A DNA stretch of 64,000 nt from Anthracocystis setariae (GCA_928724745.1 CAKMXJ010000016.1:1-64000), one strand, 5' to 3'; positions 40,101 to 49,736 are shown, numbered from the stretch's first letter. The notes: generated by a model not told the origin, from the letters alone. Numbers and translations are program-made.

Positions 40101-41466
40101 CCTTCTTCCTCATCACTCCTGTGGATAGGAGGTTGACATTGAAGGATGGGATGTAAGCTACGTTCGTTAGCATGATCTTGTTGACGTCTCCTTGTCCGAC
40201 GTTGACATCTAGGTGCACTGTGCCAACGCCCTCGACCTGGACGGGTACGTCGTTGGCCACCCAGATGGGTTTCATTGATACACCTGTACGGAGGTCTGTG
40301 AAAAGAGAACGATTGCAACAGATATGCCTGCTAGCTCCTGAGTCCATGAGCCACATAGTTGAACGCGGATGGGTAAACTCGCTAACGGAGTAGGCGTTTT
40401 CATTGTTGGCGTTGCCGTCTTTTACGCAACCTTGCGTGTTCTCCTGCTTCGTTTTCTTTGGACATTTATTCTGGTAGTGCCCCTTTTCGTTGCAATTGAA
40501 GCAGGTTATTTCTTCGATGGGAGTTCTTTTCCTACGACGTTGCGTGTTTGGCCTCTTCGTCTTCTTTCCGTCGCTGGCGAAGTAGGCTGACTGGTTTTGC
40601 TTTGTTTGTTGGTCCAGACCGTGTGAGTGGAGTCCGAGGCGTAGTTCTTCGCCACGCAACCTTGTGACTATGGAGTCAAACTCTACTTTCTCGTCGATGT
40701 GTGCCTTTGCCATCGTGAACCTCTCGTTTTCATCCCCTTCGCGGTGGATAATCATCTGAGTTTGCTCTCGGCGAGCTCTGTACGTTTCCATGATTTGCGA
40801 CGCGATGTTCTCGTACTCTTTGCGTAGTCCCTTCATGAGGACGCTGTACTTCTTGTGATGACTTATGTTATAGCCTGCCAACGTCAGTTGTTCGGCAAGC
40901 TGCTTGATTCTGCCAACGAAGCCGTCGATGGTCCGCTTTTCTTGTCTGAGACTGTTGAACTCGGTCTCCATTTCCTCGAGTTGCCATCGCATTGACTTGG
41001 CAAATCGGTCTTCGAGGGTGATCCAGATGGTCCTGGCATCCTCGAGATCGCTGATCGTGTGCTTTATGTCGATTGACATGCAGCTTCGAAGCATTCCGCA
41101 TGCTGTGAGATTGGCGTTGAGCCATTCGAGGTACGTGGGGTCGGACTCCGGAGGTTTGGGGAAGATCCCTTTGATGATTCCGTAGACGCGGATGCCCTTT
41201 TGCATAAGAACATCTATGGTTCTGTCCTTCCACGTGTAGTAGTCTTTCGCTTGCTCGAGCTTTGGCAAGCAAAGTTTCGTTTGATCAATCTCCGTACCCA
41301 TTGTAAACGCAACGTTGCGGGTTTGTACCGTAGGGGGGAGAGTTAGAGATAGGGTAGGTTCTTCGTCGTCTCTACTGGGTGTTCCAGTAATCGAATCGGA
41401 GCGACGGGTTCGCGATCGGGTTCCTTTGTAGCTACCTTCCGAGTTTCCAGTAGGCTTTGGGCTCAT
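37180..41466 (-). CDS. copia gag-pol polyprotein, full length
   Basis: 1,428 residues in one frame, no stop or frameshift. Order: copia-type gag (residues about 60-220), CCHC knuckle CFNCNEKGHYQNKC near 320, aspartic protease (MDSGASRH) near 375, GAG-pre-integrase HKRLGH...CETC, integrase with TDVKGP, SDNGGEY and EQNGVAERMN, reverse transcriptase with YQMDVATAYL and YVDD, RNase H with YTDADHAGD and ending near 1,400. The ATG lies only four bases inside the LTR border (LTR-GGTTATGAG...), so the start codon sits in the presumed primer-binding site. Gag and pol share one frame, so no frameshift separates them. Confidence 0.95.
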   Translation of the reverse strand: MSPKPTGNSEGSYKGTRSRTRRSDSITGTPSRDDEEPTLSLTLPPTVQTRNVAFTMGTEIDQTKLCLPKLEQAKDYYTWKDRTIDVLMQKGIRVYGIIKGIFPKPPESDPTYLEWLNANLTACGMLRSCMSIDIKHTISDLEDARTIWITLEDRFAKSMRWQLEEMETEFNSLRQEKRTIDGFVGRIKQLAEQLTLAGYNISHHKKYSVLMKGLRKEYENIASQIMETYRARREQTQMIIHREGDENERFTMAKAHIDEKVEFDSIVTRLRGEELRLGLHSHGLDQQTKQNQSAYFASDGKKTKRPNTQRRRKRTPIEEITCFNCNEKGHYQNKCPKKTKQENTQGCVKDGNANNENAYSVSEFTHPRSTMWLMDSGASRHICCNRSLFTDLRTGVSMKPIWVANDVPVQVEGVGTVHLDVNVGQGDVNKIMLTNVAYIPSFNVNLLSTGVMRKKAEITTNDKETIARTKSGRITCRGVHIGPLTYVDQAGIDFAGLAAEHKEPDRWHKRLGHPGERRLEEIAKEVPTVTLSAKKNRQLCETCEIAKSHKQPFKHATPRVEHPLGLIHTDVKGPIPTETPQGYKYAVTFIDDFSRHTMVYLITRKSEVFGCLQEYKTTMEKQTGYPLKKLRSDNGGEYTSIEMDTFLTSHGILHEFTSPFAPEQNGVAERMNRTLFNTVRCLLIQSHAPDTLWGDALLHATYLNNRLPTKGNGDKIPIKVLYDKMPDLSLVRTFGCAAYAHIPTERRSALDDRAVSCVYLGIAAGTKAYKLYNPVEKRYLTQVHATFDEESFPYKGSPEKQLGLPTRDVWSSEQQPAPLTQTSNQGNDEGNDGSLSRWPYLTEQEREQGLTTPPGSPPTSPRLQALAIQEFNDELEHATLRVDEPDSVGLLDDEPRTIMQASQRPDWSLWKEAIDKELNSHSENDTWRLVTPPNGANIIGSRWVFKVKRKSDGSIDKYKARLVAQGFAQKHGIDYDKTFAPVVKLSTLRLLMIISLQMGWSIYQMDVATAYLNGEIDVDLYMRPPPTIEESRGTPQGQVCKLNKSLYGLKQAGRTWYHKADTTLREMGFKRSEHDSALYFKHAGPRVEDQPIILTLYVDDILIFAKTHELAKSVMDELRKHFKMTGGDPLDYILGIQVTQSPQSIHLAQTSYIHRLLETYGLACANITHTPINPTHDLKGGDPLSPIEHSTYRSLVGQVLYIATCTRPDIAYAVQKLSRELSRPHHNAMVQAKHLLRYLKGTASHGLRYTRIADLTPATTRVDLGQYLQTYTDADHAGDTITSRSTSGIVNTVAGMPYSWLSKLQSIITDSTTYAEYVAMAEAAKEIIWTRWIASEMGLKVDTPTQLMVDNRAAIELAKESRFHNRTKHFRLKYHITREYQANNVLTVKAVSTSDQLADMLTKALEKNKTQANREALNIKTPTNNVVE

Positions 41467-41470
41467 AACC

Positions 41471-42390
41471 TGTGAGATTCTACGTGCGTCTAATCACTAT
41501 TGCGTCGTGGGTAGACGTTCGAAGGTGATTGCAAACACGCAAGGGCGCGTGTTTGCCGCGTCTCTTGATTGACTTCAAGCTGCGATCTTGGAAATGTGTT
41601 TGGGATCACTAAGTCAATTATCAATCCTTTTCGGCAATAGAGTCAGCAAGACCGAAGTGAGGTTGACCGCACTCGTCCGAATGGGCGCTGTAGGCTAGGA
41701 AGCTTGGTAGGTTACTACGTGAGGGACAAACACGCAAGCCTGCGTGTTGGTATGCTTGATCGTATGTTAGGAACACACTTTGTTAGTTGATGATTCGATG
41801 ATATTACAATCCCTGTAGGGTGTCTTGCGGCCTCTATATATACATGTGGCGCTGATTCTCAAATACGGCAAAGTGACATCTCTTGTCGCTGTAGCCGTAC
41901 TTCATAACGTCCCATGTCGACTGAGATTTGTGCTTCTATACACGCGGTCTTGCGTGTGTCCTCGCCATTCCGGGACTATTCCCTAACGGTCTATTAGCAG
42001 CTTACCTCTAATTCGTTCGGGGCAACGTCGTCCGCAAATGGGGTTCACCCTTGATTATGAGGGTGACCCATTATGACCCTTGAGTCTTGTTCGTATCATA
42101 ACCCCAACTTGAGCTGATTGGTTCGTCGAGTAGGGGATCGCGAGGAGCTGTATATTCAACACGCAACCACGCGTGTGAGGTGTCCAGCTAGTCTTGATGT
42201 CCACGACGGCGCGGAACCAGGGTTTACCCTTCTTCCTGAAGTGGGGTCCGAATATTATTCCCTATTATTTCGCGCGCGTGCTATTTCGGTTCTTTACTCT
42301 CTGCGTTCAAACACGCGGGCCTGCGTGTTTAGTGCTGTCAAGTAAAATACTCCAAGTATGAGATGACTTTCGGATCTGTGTGATCCAACA
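41471..42390 (-). repeat. 5' LTR of the complete copia element (920 bp)
   Basis: Identical by eye to the 3' LTR. It faces away from the phosphomannomutase gene. Confidence 0.95.
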
Positions 42391-42395
42391 GGTTG
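42391..42395. repeat. Target-site duplication, right
   Basis: GGTTG, matching 34,571-34,575. Confidence 0.9.
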
Positions 42396-42681
42396 TTGAG
42401 AACTGACGAGGTGTTTGGTGAATATATCGTTGAAATTGGTTGGAATTCTTTTTTTTGGATGGACCCTGAGTTTGGGAACTGCAGAGCGCGATTTGCCGGA
42501 TGCAGAAGCGCGGCGTGGCACATGCACGCACAGATAGGGCGGCAGAAGCAGAAGCAGTAGCTTCCTTCGGCTTTCTAAACATGATAAAGGCTGCGTCCGC
42601 TCTTGGTCCACCTTGCATCCTTCTTCCTCCCCTACAACATCGTTCCCTCTCCTACTTGCAAGCTTATACATCAAAGCTACC

Positions 42682-43604
42682 ATGGCAGCTAGCGCATATT
42701 CGGACCGCGAGCAACCGCGCACGTTGTGTCTCTTTGACGTCGACGGCACGCTTTCGCTTGCACGTCAGTCGATCACGCCGGAATTCAAGGCGCTCCTCAA
42801 GCAGCTCCGAACCAAGTGCGTCATCGGCGTTGTCGGTGGTTCCGATCTCAAAAAGATCCGCGAACAGCTTCAAAACACCCAAATCGACTTTTTGACCGAA
42901 TTCGACTACGTCTTTGCCGAAAACGGCCTCACCGCTTACCGCGATGCCAAGGTTCTGGCGAGCGAGAGCTTTATCGGATGGTTGGGCGAAGAAAAGTACC
43001 AAAAGCTCGCCAAGTTCTGTCTCAAGTACATCGCCAACCTCGATATTCCTGTGATGAGGGGCACCTTTGTTGAGTTCAGGAATGGTATGATCAACGTCAG
43101 CCCCATTGGTAGGAACGCTTCGTAAGTATCCACCCCAAATCACACACTGTCTCAACACATTGTCAAAAGTAGGGACTTGGACTGACGATGCTTGTCAAAC
43201 GTCTTGCTTCCTGTTGGATTCCGATCAGGATCGAGGAGCGCATCGAATTTGAGAAGTATGACAAGGTGCACAATGTCCGCAACACGTTCGTTTCTGCGCT
43301 TAAGAAAGAGTTCGCCGATTACGGCTTGACCTTCTCGATTGGCGGTCAGATTTCGTTCGATGTCTTCCCTCATGGCTGGGACAAGACGTATGCGCTTCGC
43401 AACATTGTGATCGACGGCGGCAAGGTGGAAGGTAGTCAGACGTCCAAGGATCTCGGTTGGGATGCCATCCACTTTTTCGGCGACAAAACCTACAAGGGCG
43501 GAAACGACTACGAGATCTTCTCCGATCCCAGAACTACAGGACACGCGGTCACCAACCCGTTGGATACTATGCAGCAGTTGAGAGAGCTGTTTAACCTCCA
43601 GTGA
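42682..43604 (+). CDS. Phosphomannomutase
   Basis: 271 residues from two exons, 42,682-43,121 and 43,229-43,604, with a 107-bp GTAAGT...CAG intron. It converts mannose-6-phosphate to mannose-1-phosphate in the cytosol for GDP-mannose synthesis, glycosylation and GPI anchors (yeast SEC53, human PMM2). The HAD-type motif FDVDGTLS has nucleophile D19 and acid D21; [37 protein letters not shown] and GNDYEIF are all present. The start is the first ATG after the pyrimidine-rich leader. A copia LTR was inserted 290 bp upstream and could alter expression. Confidence 0.96.
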
Positions 43605-43972
43605 CTCGCAGCGGCTTTGTAGTGCTCAGCTTACAGCAATTTTACAGTATGATAGCAGCATGGCTGGCCTGTTTGACAACGACAAGCAAGCAAGCAAGCA
43701 AGAAAGCAAGCATGAGAGCGAGTGTGTGTGTGTTTCGTATGTTGCCCAACGTGCATGGTAGTTGCGTTGAAACACGGTGAAATCCATGTTGATGTGTTAG
43801 ACCGAAGATGAAGTGAAGAGTCACAAAATCGAATCCCGCGGATGCAAGGTGGAGTGCAATTTTTGGAAGAGTACAGGATTTCACTTCTGACTTTGATTCG
43901 TTCTTCCTGTGTCGTTGCGACATAGAACTAACTACCCCATCATCTTGCCACCAATCTACAGACAACGCGAGA
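43605..43972. other. Intergenic region with (CAAG)n
   Basis: A short CAAG tandem run at about 43,682-43,705 and a GT run at about 43,722-43,733. Otherwise nothing seen. Confidence 0.6.
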
Positions 43973-44854
43973 ATGTGGCCATTTAGCGACACCAGATCCA
44001 CTTCGCCAGATGCTTCTGCCGATCGATGTCCTGTTGACGAAGAAACTCGACAGGCATGGTTGAAAGCGAACCCAGGCAAGACTTCGCCCTTCCAAGCAGC
44101 AGCACCTGCTCCTGCACCAGCATCAGCACCAGTAGCGCAAGCAGGACCGAGTCGACTGCGATACAACGACGAAGCGCGGCTCTCAACCGAACGTGAGATC
44201 TCTTCCATTCCGCGAAGCTACTCTCCGCTAGCGAATCCAACGGCGGCACAGTCGGCGCAACCTCGTACGCCAATCGAGGGCGAGGATTCCGATGGAAAAT
44301 GGGTCTATCCGTCGGCGAAGCAGTTCTACAATGCGATGAAGCGGAAGAACCAGAATCCGCAGGTGGCGGATATGGATGTAGTAGTACCGATTCATAATGC
44401 GGTGAACGAGCAGGCTTGGAGGCAGATCCTGGCTTGGGAGCGCATGTGGACGGGGTCGAAAACAGGTCCAGGAGAGCAGGAGACAAAGCTGGTATCCTTC
44501 AAGGGAAGACCGAGGGACTTGACGTGGAGAGCGTGGCTGAACGGTTTGGCGGGATACCAGCATCCGTTTGATCGACATGACTGGACCGTGGAGAGGAAGA
44601 ACGGAGAGCAGGTCAGGTACATCATCGATTTCTACACTGGGCGAGCTCAACAACCACCGGCACCAGCAGATAAGGGATCCTCAAGCGGCGAGCCAAGGAT
44701 CGCAGATAAGTTTGGCGCAGCAGCTCAAGCTAGCACAGGTCTGAGCTTTTACTTGGACGTCAGACCGGCTCCATCGACCGCCGAGGGGCTGGCAATGAGG
44801 TCGACACGGTTGTTCAAAAAGTACTTTGGCGAGCCAGGGTCAGCGCCTCACTGA
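43973..44854 (+). CDS. Holocytochrome c synthase (cytochrome c/c1 heme lyase)
   Basis: 293 residues, no intron. It attaches heme to apocytochrome c or c1 in the mitochondrial intermembrane space. An N-terminal CP motif (CPVDEETRQAW, residues about 19-29) is followed by an Ala/Pro-rich linker. The conserved domain then shows WVYPSAKQFYNAMKRK, NEQAWRQILAWE, RPRDLTWRAWLN and YQHPFDRHDWTVER with the heme-binding His, and YIIDFY. I cannot say from sequence whether the substrate is cytochrome c, c1 or both. Confidence 0.93.
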   Translation: MWPFSDTRSTSPDASADRCPVDEETRQAWLKANPGKTSPFQAAAPAPAPASAPVAQAGPSRLRYNDEARLSTEREISSIPRSYSPLANPTAAQSAQPRTPIEGEDSDGKWVYPSAKQFYNAMKRKNQNPQVADMDVVVPIHNAVNEQAWRQILAWERMWTGSKTGPGEQETKLVSFKGRPRDLTWRAWLNGLAGYQHPFDRHDWTVERKNGEQVRYIIDFYTGRAQQPPAPADKGSSSGEPRIADKFGAAAQASTGLSFYLDVRPAPSTAEGLAMRSTRLFKKYFGEPGSAPH

Positions 44855-45858
44855 GCTCGCCAAGTCCATAGAGTATCGCTAAAAATTGCCTGCTTTGACA
44901 ACAAATAGACAGGCTACCCCTCTCACTCTACCTTGTTGGATATGCGTGCGTCTTTGAGCTACAGAAGTATGACCTTTTGACATCGTACTAGACTTGTACA
45001 AGTCATGACGTTTCAGGTTGTGGAGGAGCACTCTAGTAGTGAGCATGCTGTCTTCTTGTTTCCTCCTCTTTTTTTTCTTTTCTTTTTTATTTTTTTGTTT
45101 TTTTATTTTTTTTGGCTTTTTCGGGCGGTAAGGAAATCGAATCAGGGCATTATTGAGTGTGTGGTTTTGTAATCGGGCATTATTTTACGTTTTCAGGTGA
45201 TCGTTTCGGTACAGAACGAATTTCAATTCAAGCCGTTGCTTGTTGCCATCGAAATTGGCGTGGGTGGGTCCCTTGCTTGCTGCTGTGTTGGTCATGTCGA
45301 GCCGGGTAGCGGCCTACTGTGTGCCTAGCTAGCTAGCTGGCTGGCTGGCTGGCTGCCTGTCTGCCCTGCCAAGTCACATTGCCAACTCGGTGCATATGAG
45401 TTGTGGAACTTCCTCTGCCCTATTCTTCTTCCCTCACGTTATAGGTGCTCGTCCATCTCCTCCTCAACTCGTCATCATCGCTTTTCTCTCTTCACCAAAA
45501 TCATCATATTGTCGCAGCGCTTAGATTCTTGCGCTCTGGACAATTCGGCTTTTCTTGTTTCGCGATCATCGGCACGGCCGCTGGCTGACACGATCGTTTC
45601 CCCACCCCTCCACTCCCACGCTTCGGGTTTGGTCCGATCGTCGGCGGCACTGGCCGACTCAAACACTACTTTATCTATACGACCGAAACCACTATCTAGA
45701 TACCCTCTTACAGCATCTACCCGCACATACTCTGCCATCGACAAAGCAAGGAACATTCAACACATGCACCAACGCTCTTGATCTCTTGACCTTGAGCCTA
45801 ACCCACCAACGAGACACACCTTCGGCCGCACGACCTGGGCAGATCCAAGAGCAGCAAC
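44855..45858. other. Intergenic region with T-rich tract and microsatellite
   Basis: A T-rich tract at 45,068-45,120 and a CTAG/CTGG tetranucleotide run at 45,325-45,364. The last 400 bases are pyrimidine-rich and look like the leader of the next gene. No other gene was found. Confidence 0.6.
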
Positions 45859-47031
45859 ATGAACTCGCGCATGCTTCACAGCCCTGGGCCCAACGGCGAC
45901 TCGGCCAACTCGTCCAACGGTGTTACGCCATCGCCCCAACCTGCTGCTTCGTCAACGATGGGTGGTTCGCTAGCCGGCGTGGATTTGGGCCCCTCGATGC
46001 TTTCCGCTGCTGGGCCTCCACCAAATGCCGGACCTACAATGCCTGCGGGCACGGGACCGGGAGGCACACCGACCACGGCGTTGAGTGTGTATCATTTGAT
46101 CACGCAGCTCTGTCAGCGACCCGAGCCAAATGCGACAGCCAAGCCAACCAGTGGTTCGCCCAAGCAGAGCAATGGCGAGGCCAAAGGTGCTGATGCGCAG
46201 AGCAACGGCGAAGAGGTCTCGGGCGAGCGGGATGGTCAGGCGGGCTCTTCAGCTCAGCGCGAACATGCTTTGCTCGAGTTGAGCAAAAAGAGGGAGCAAT
46301 ACGAGGATCTGGCGTTGGTGCTGTGGCATAGCTTCGGAGTCATGTCGAGCTTGTTGCAGGAGATCGTTTCGGTCTATCCGCTCCTTTCGCCTCCTGCACT
46401 GACGGCACAGGCTAGCAATCGGGTTTGCAATGCTCTTGCGCTCTTGCAATGTGTTGCGAGCCACAGCGAGACGCGAGCTCTGTTCCTGCAGGCGCATATC
46501 CCCCTCTTCCTCTATCCATTCCTCAACACGACGTCGAAAACAAGGCCCTTTGAATACCTGCGTCTCACTTCGCTCGGGGTGATCGGCGCGCTAGTCAAGC
46601 AAAACGACAACTCGGACGTGATCACGTTCCTGCTATCCACCGAAATCATTCCGCTGTGCCTTCGCATCATGGAGACGGGCTCGGAGCTGAGCAAGACGGT
46701 GGCCATCTTTATTGTGCAGAAGATCTTGCTGGATGATATGGGGTTGGCGTACATCTGTCAGACGTACGAGCGATTCTATGCGGTGGGGACGGTGCTAAGC
46801 AACATGGTGTCGCAGATCGTGGAAAGCCAGGCGGTGAGGTTGCTCAAGCACGTGGTCAGGTGTTACTTGAGGTTAAGCGATAACCCTCGCGCGAGGGAGG
46901 CGTTGAGGGCATGTCTGCCTGGTCCCTTGCGCGATGCCACCTTCAGCCAGTTGTTGAAGAACGACCATATCACCAAGAGGTGTCTAGCAACGCTGTTGCT
47001 CAACCTGTCGGATCGAGCAGAGCAGCAGTAA
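45859..47031 (+). CDS. CNOT9/Rcd1/Caf40 subunit of the CCR4-NOT complex
   Basis: 390 residues, no intron. It is a scaffold subunit of the deadenylase complex that recruits mRNA-binding and GW-type proteins. After a Gly/Pro/Ser-rich N-terminal 70 residues, the armadillo-repeat domain covers about 140-385, with the highly conserved [25 protein letters not shown] start, [35 protein letters not shown] and [15 protein letters not shown] blocks. An insertion with Asn/Gly/Glu-rich sequence lies at about 85-135. Confidence 0.96.
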   Translation: MNSRMLHSPGPNGDSANSSNGVTPSPQPAASSTMGGSLAGVDLGPSMLSAAGPPPNAGPTMPAGTGPGGTPTTALSVYHLITQLCQRPEPNATAKPTSGSPKQSNGEAKGADAQSNGEEVSGERDGQAGSSAQREHALLELSKKREQYEDLALVLWHSFGVMSSLLQEIVSVYPLLSPPALTAQASNRVCNALALLQCVASHSETRALFLQAHIPLFLYPFLNTTSKTRPFEYLRLTSLGVIGALVKQNDNSDVITFLLSTEIIPLCLRIMETGSELSKTVAIFIVQKILLDDMGLAYICQTYERFYAVGTVLSNMVSQIVESQAVRLLKHVVRCYLRLSDNPRAREALRACLPGPLRDATFSQLLKNDHITKRCLATLLLNLSDRAEQQ

Positions 47032-47122
47032 GGAGAACGCTTCAAGGAAAGAATGATTAGAGCCATCACTTTGTACTAGTCGAATGCACACACGGCGAGA
47101 TACTGTAATCAGACGGGGCTGG

Positions 47123-47148
47123 CAGCTGAGCTGAGCTGAGCTGAGCTG
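47123..47148. repeat. AGCTG pentanucleotide run
   Basis: Four or so tandem GCTGA units in the short gap between CNOT9 and ATP23, which converge. Confidence 0.6.
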
Positions 47149-47228
47149 CGCGCACGTTGGCGGGGGTGGTGCCAATTATGTTGTCCATTGCGATGATATG
47201 CGTGACGTGTGTCTGGAAGCGCATTGGG

Positions 47229-47991
47229 TCAGTAGATCTGTGACGGGTAGGTAGAGGAAGAGGAGAGTGAGTTGGATGCGCAAAGTCAAGTCAAGATCAA
47301 GTGGTCTCTTGGGGGGAAAGAAAGGGCGGAGGAGACTTACTTCATCAAAGGGCCTTGTGTCAGCGAAGCAGCTCTCGAAAACTTCATCGACGATTCGTTG
47401 AGCTTTCTCCTTGTCACCGTTGCAAGCTGGGTGGACGAGGATGCTGAGTGCCGCTCTTCGTTTGACGCAATTTTGGTGTTGGAGTTTCAAGCCGTAGTTT
47501 CGACGTGACCATTCTCGTGTGAAGCCGCAATCGCCCGATAGGCTGTTGGCGCGGATTTCGGAGCATGCCTGATGGCGTACGTTGGACCAATCGACCAAAA
47601 AGCGACAGTGATCAAACCAGTGCACCATTTCGTGTGCTAGCGTGTCTTCGAGGTGTGATTTGGACATGATTCGATTCGAACAAATCAGGATCGAGGAATG
47701 CGAAGTGGGTTCCGACGGTAGAGAGGGCGAGAAGCCACCCGCTACAGAGTCCGGACATGCAGCTATAACCAGCTTGGGTTCGGGTCTGGTTGCAGACGAA
47801 GTCGAGCCCGAGGAGGAGGGTGAGGACCCAAAGGGCTTTAGGGGGTCACAGTCGAGCAGCGAAAGGTGTTTGGTCATGAATCGGACCATGGGAGAGGTTC
47901 GAAAGAGCTTGTCGGTCCATTGTTCGCAGCGTTCACGTTCGGTAGTCTCTTGCGGCGTCTCCAAATGGCGGGGGATCGGAACAGTGGCCAT
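47229..47991 (-). CDS. ATP23 mitochondrial metalloprotease
   Basis: 219 residues from two exons: 47,991-47,341 and a nine-base last exon 47,237-47,229. The 103-bp intron has GTAAGT...CACAG. The spliced end reads RPFDEIY-stop, the usual ATP23 terminus, whereas read-through would add an unrelated 47-residue tail. It processes the Atp6 precursor and helps F1Fo ATPase assembly in the intermembrane space. Catalytic HEMVH is at 120-124; the family's cysteine-rich pattern and WSNVRHQACSEIRANSLSGDC follow. The ATG at 47,991 is the first in the frame. Confidence 0.92.
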
Positions 47992-48229
47992 CGTGATTTG
48001 GTCCGATGGGAGCCGAGGCAGAGATGATGGTGATGTGGTTGGGAACAAAGTTGGCTACTTGGCTACCACACACAATCACGCCGGGCAATTTTCTAAAGCA
48101 TTCCAGGGTCTGCAGTGCAATATGAACTATCACTGACATGCAATCCGAGTGCCGAAACAATTTGTTGGCCTGACACTTTAGCTCTCAAAGCCTGAATGAC
48201 GGAACGGCCCGTGACTTTCGGCATTGCCG

Positions 48230-48232
<3 letters not shown>

Positions 48233-48290
<58 letters not shown>
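48233..48290. repeat. (CT)n microsatellite
   Basis: About 58 bases of nearly perfect CT repeats in the 5' region of the next gene. Confidence 0.95.
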
Positions 48291-48533
48291 TTCTATTTCT
48301 CTCCCAAAGCCATTGCCATCTACCTCATTGCCACCCACCACGCTTTCCGACTGCTGCACATCGCGTTTGGTCCGAACACACTCGCTTAAACGGTACCGGC
48401 TCCAATCACCTCGACTCATCCTCCGTTCCAAACGACGGCGGGATCGAATTTTCCCACGCCGCTCACACTCCATCACCTACGATCGGACTCTTCCCGGTTT
48501 ACATCACTGTTCGAAGCCATCACCGTTCACATC

Positions 48534-49736
48534 ATGGGCTATATCCCCTCGCTTGGTACCGCGATCCGCGTGGTCGGTGCAGTCCTTGCCGCCACGCTCA
48601 TCTCGACCGCCGGCCTCCTCTATCGCTACCAGACCTCGCTCATCTACCCGTCCTCGTTCCCAGCTGGATCCAAAACTGAAATGTCCACACCAGACGAATA
48701 TGACCTTCCCTTCACCGAGGAAGAGCTCATCACGCCGGACTCGCAAAGGTTGCGCGTGTTTGTGATGCTTCAAGGTACAAAGCTTGCTTCTCGAAGGCGT
48801 ACGCCAAAGATCCAGGCTGTGGAGCAAGGAAAGCAGCAACAGCAGCAGGTGCACAGAAAATCCACCCCGACTCAGACTGCGATCGCGCCTGTGGAAGTGA
48901 TCGACGAGAACCTTGCCAAGACTAGACCAACGGTGCTGTATCTACATGCCAATGCCGGCAACATGGGTCACAGGCTACCCCTGGCTGCGGTGTTCTTCAG
49001 GCGGTTTGGGTGCAATGTTGTCATGCTCGATTACCGCGGTTTTGGCTTCTCCACTGGCAGTCCGAACGAAAGGGGAATCAAAATCGACTCTCAGACCACA
49101 CTCGACTTTATTCGAGCCCACCCCGTACTCTCGAGCACCGTGCTAGTGGCGTACGGTCAGAGTATCGGTGGTGCGGTGGCGATCGATCTTGCGGCGAGGA
49201 ATCCTGCTAGTGTCCATGCGCTTGTTCTCGAAAACACTTTCTTGAGTATCCCGGAACTGATCCCGCATGTACTCCCTCCGTTGAAGCCGTTTGCCTTCTT
49301 GTGCCGCGAGTACTGGAACTCACGCGTAGCGATCGGCAAACTTAAGCCGACGGTTTCGACATTGATGCTTTCGGGAAGGCAGGATGAGTTGGTACCACCC
49401 TACCAGATGGACATCCTGTTCCAGAACTGCTCGAGCAAGGTCAAGGTATTCAAACCGTTCCCCGATGGCATGCACAACGATACGTGCGTCAAGCCGCACT
49501 ATTTCGAGGCGATTGGCGAGTTCCTTCTGGCTCACGTCGTGACTCTGATCCATCAAAGGACAGCGCAAAACGCAACAGGTGTTGGCGCTACCAAAACGGA
49601 GCCAGCTGCGGGAGAGGAATCGGATGGATGGGAAAAGATGAGCCACTCAGAGATTAAGGATGAGGCTAACGTGAGCCAGGTCAAGGAAAAGCAAGATGTC
49701 GATGCGCCAACGTTGAGCAAGGCGCCTGAACTTTAG
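48534..49736 (+). CDS. ABHD13/Bem46-type alpha/beta hydrolase
   Basis: 400 residues, no intron. An N-terminal hydrophobic segment (about 10-30) would anchor it to a membrane. The hydrolase fold shows YLHANAGNMGHR (oxyanion region), LDYRGFGFSTG, nucleophile S210 in GQSIGG, D284 in GRQDELVPP and H314 in DGMHNDT. A 50-residue Gln-rich, basic insert lies before the first strand (about 85-130). Bem46 proteins are linked to cell polarity in fungi; the substrate is not known. The C-terminal 60 residues are charged and unconserved. Confidence 0.92.
   Translation: MGYIPSLGTAIRVVGAVLAATLISTAGLLYRYQTSLIYPSSFPAGSKTEMSTPDEYDLPFTEEELITPDSQRLRVFVMLQGTKLASRRRTPKIQAVEQGKQQQQQVHRKSTPTQTAIAPVEVIDENLAKTRPTVLYLHANAGNMGHRLPLAAVFFRRFGCNVVMLDYRGFGFSTGSPNERGIKIDSQTTLDFIRAHPVLSSTVLVAYGQSIGGAVAIDLAARNPASVHALVLENTFLSIPELIPHVLPPLKPFAFLCREYWNSRVAIGKLKPTVSTLMLSGRQDELVPPYQMDILFQNCSSKVKVFKPFPDGMHNDTCVKPHYFEAIGEFLLAHVVTLIHQRTAQNATGVGATKTEPAAGEESDGWEKMSHSEIKDEANVSQVKEKQDVDAPTLSKAPEL

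Larger units (their letters stand above)
34638..42330. repeat. Dispersed palindromes AACACGC-N6-GCGTGTT of the second copia family
   Basis: Five sites per LTR (left list above; right copies at 41,533, 41,729, 41,940, 42,159 and 42,309). Internal sites at 37,009-37,028, 37,161-37,182, 37,681-37,700, 38,206-38,225, 38,821-38,840, about 39,040-39,055, 39,787-39,806, 40,421-40,440, about 40,537 and 41,304-41,323. The central six bases vary (GGGCCC, AACCTT, GACGTC, AACGTT); some arms have one or more mismatches. Most internal sites lie in gag-pol coding sequence. Confidence 0.9.
34576..42390 (-). mobile_element. Complete Ty1/copia LTR retrotransposon (second family)
   Basis: 7,815 bp with two 920-bp LTRs that appear identical by eye, a GGTTG target duplication, intact gag-pol, an intact accessory ORF and a polypurine tract (GATGAGAGGGGC). 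All of this points to a very recent insertion that may still be active. The right LTR ends about 290 bp upstream of the phosphomannomutase ATG. It is related to copies A and B in layout and pol sequence but has its own palindrome, AACACGC-N6-GCGTGTT. Confidence 0.95.

Noticed and set aside
43122..43228. End of phosphomannomutase at the stop near 43,125
   Set aside because: A GTAAGT donor precedes the stop and splicing restores the conserved RIEF region.
48196..48765. Frame rich in Leu/Ser over the CT microsatellite
   Set aside because: Produced by the CT repeat and overlaps the hydrolase gene in another frame.
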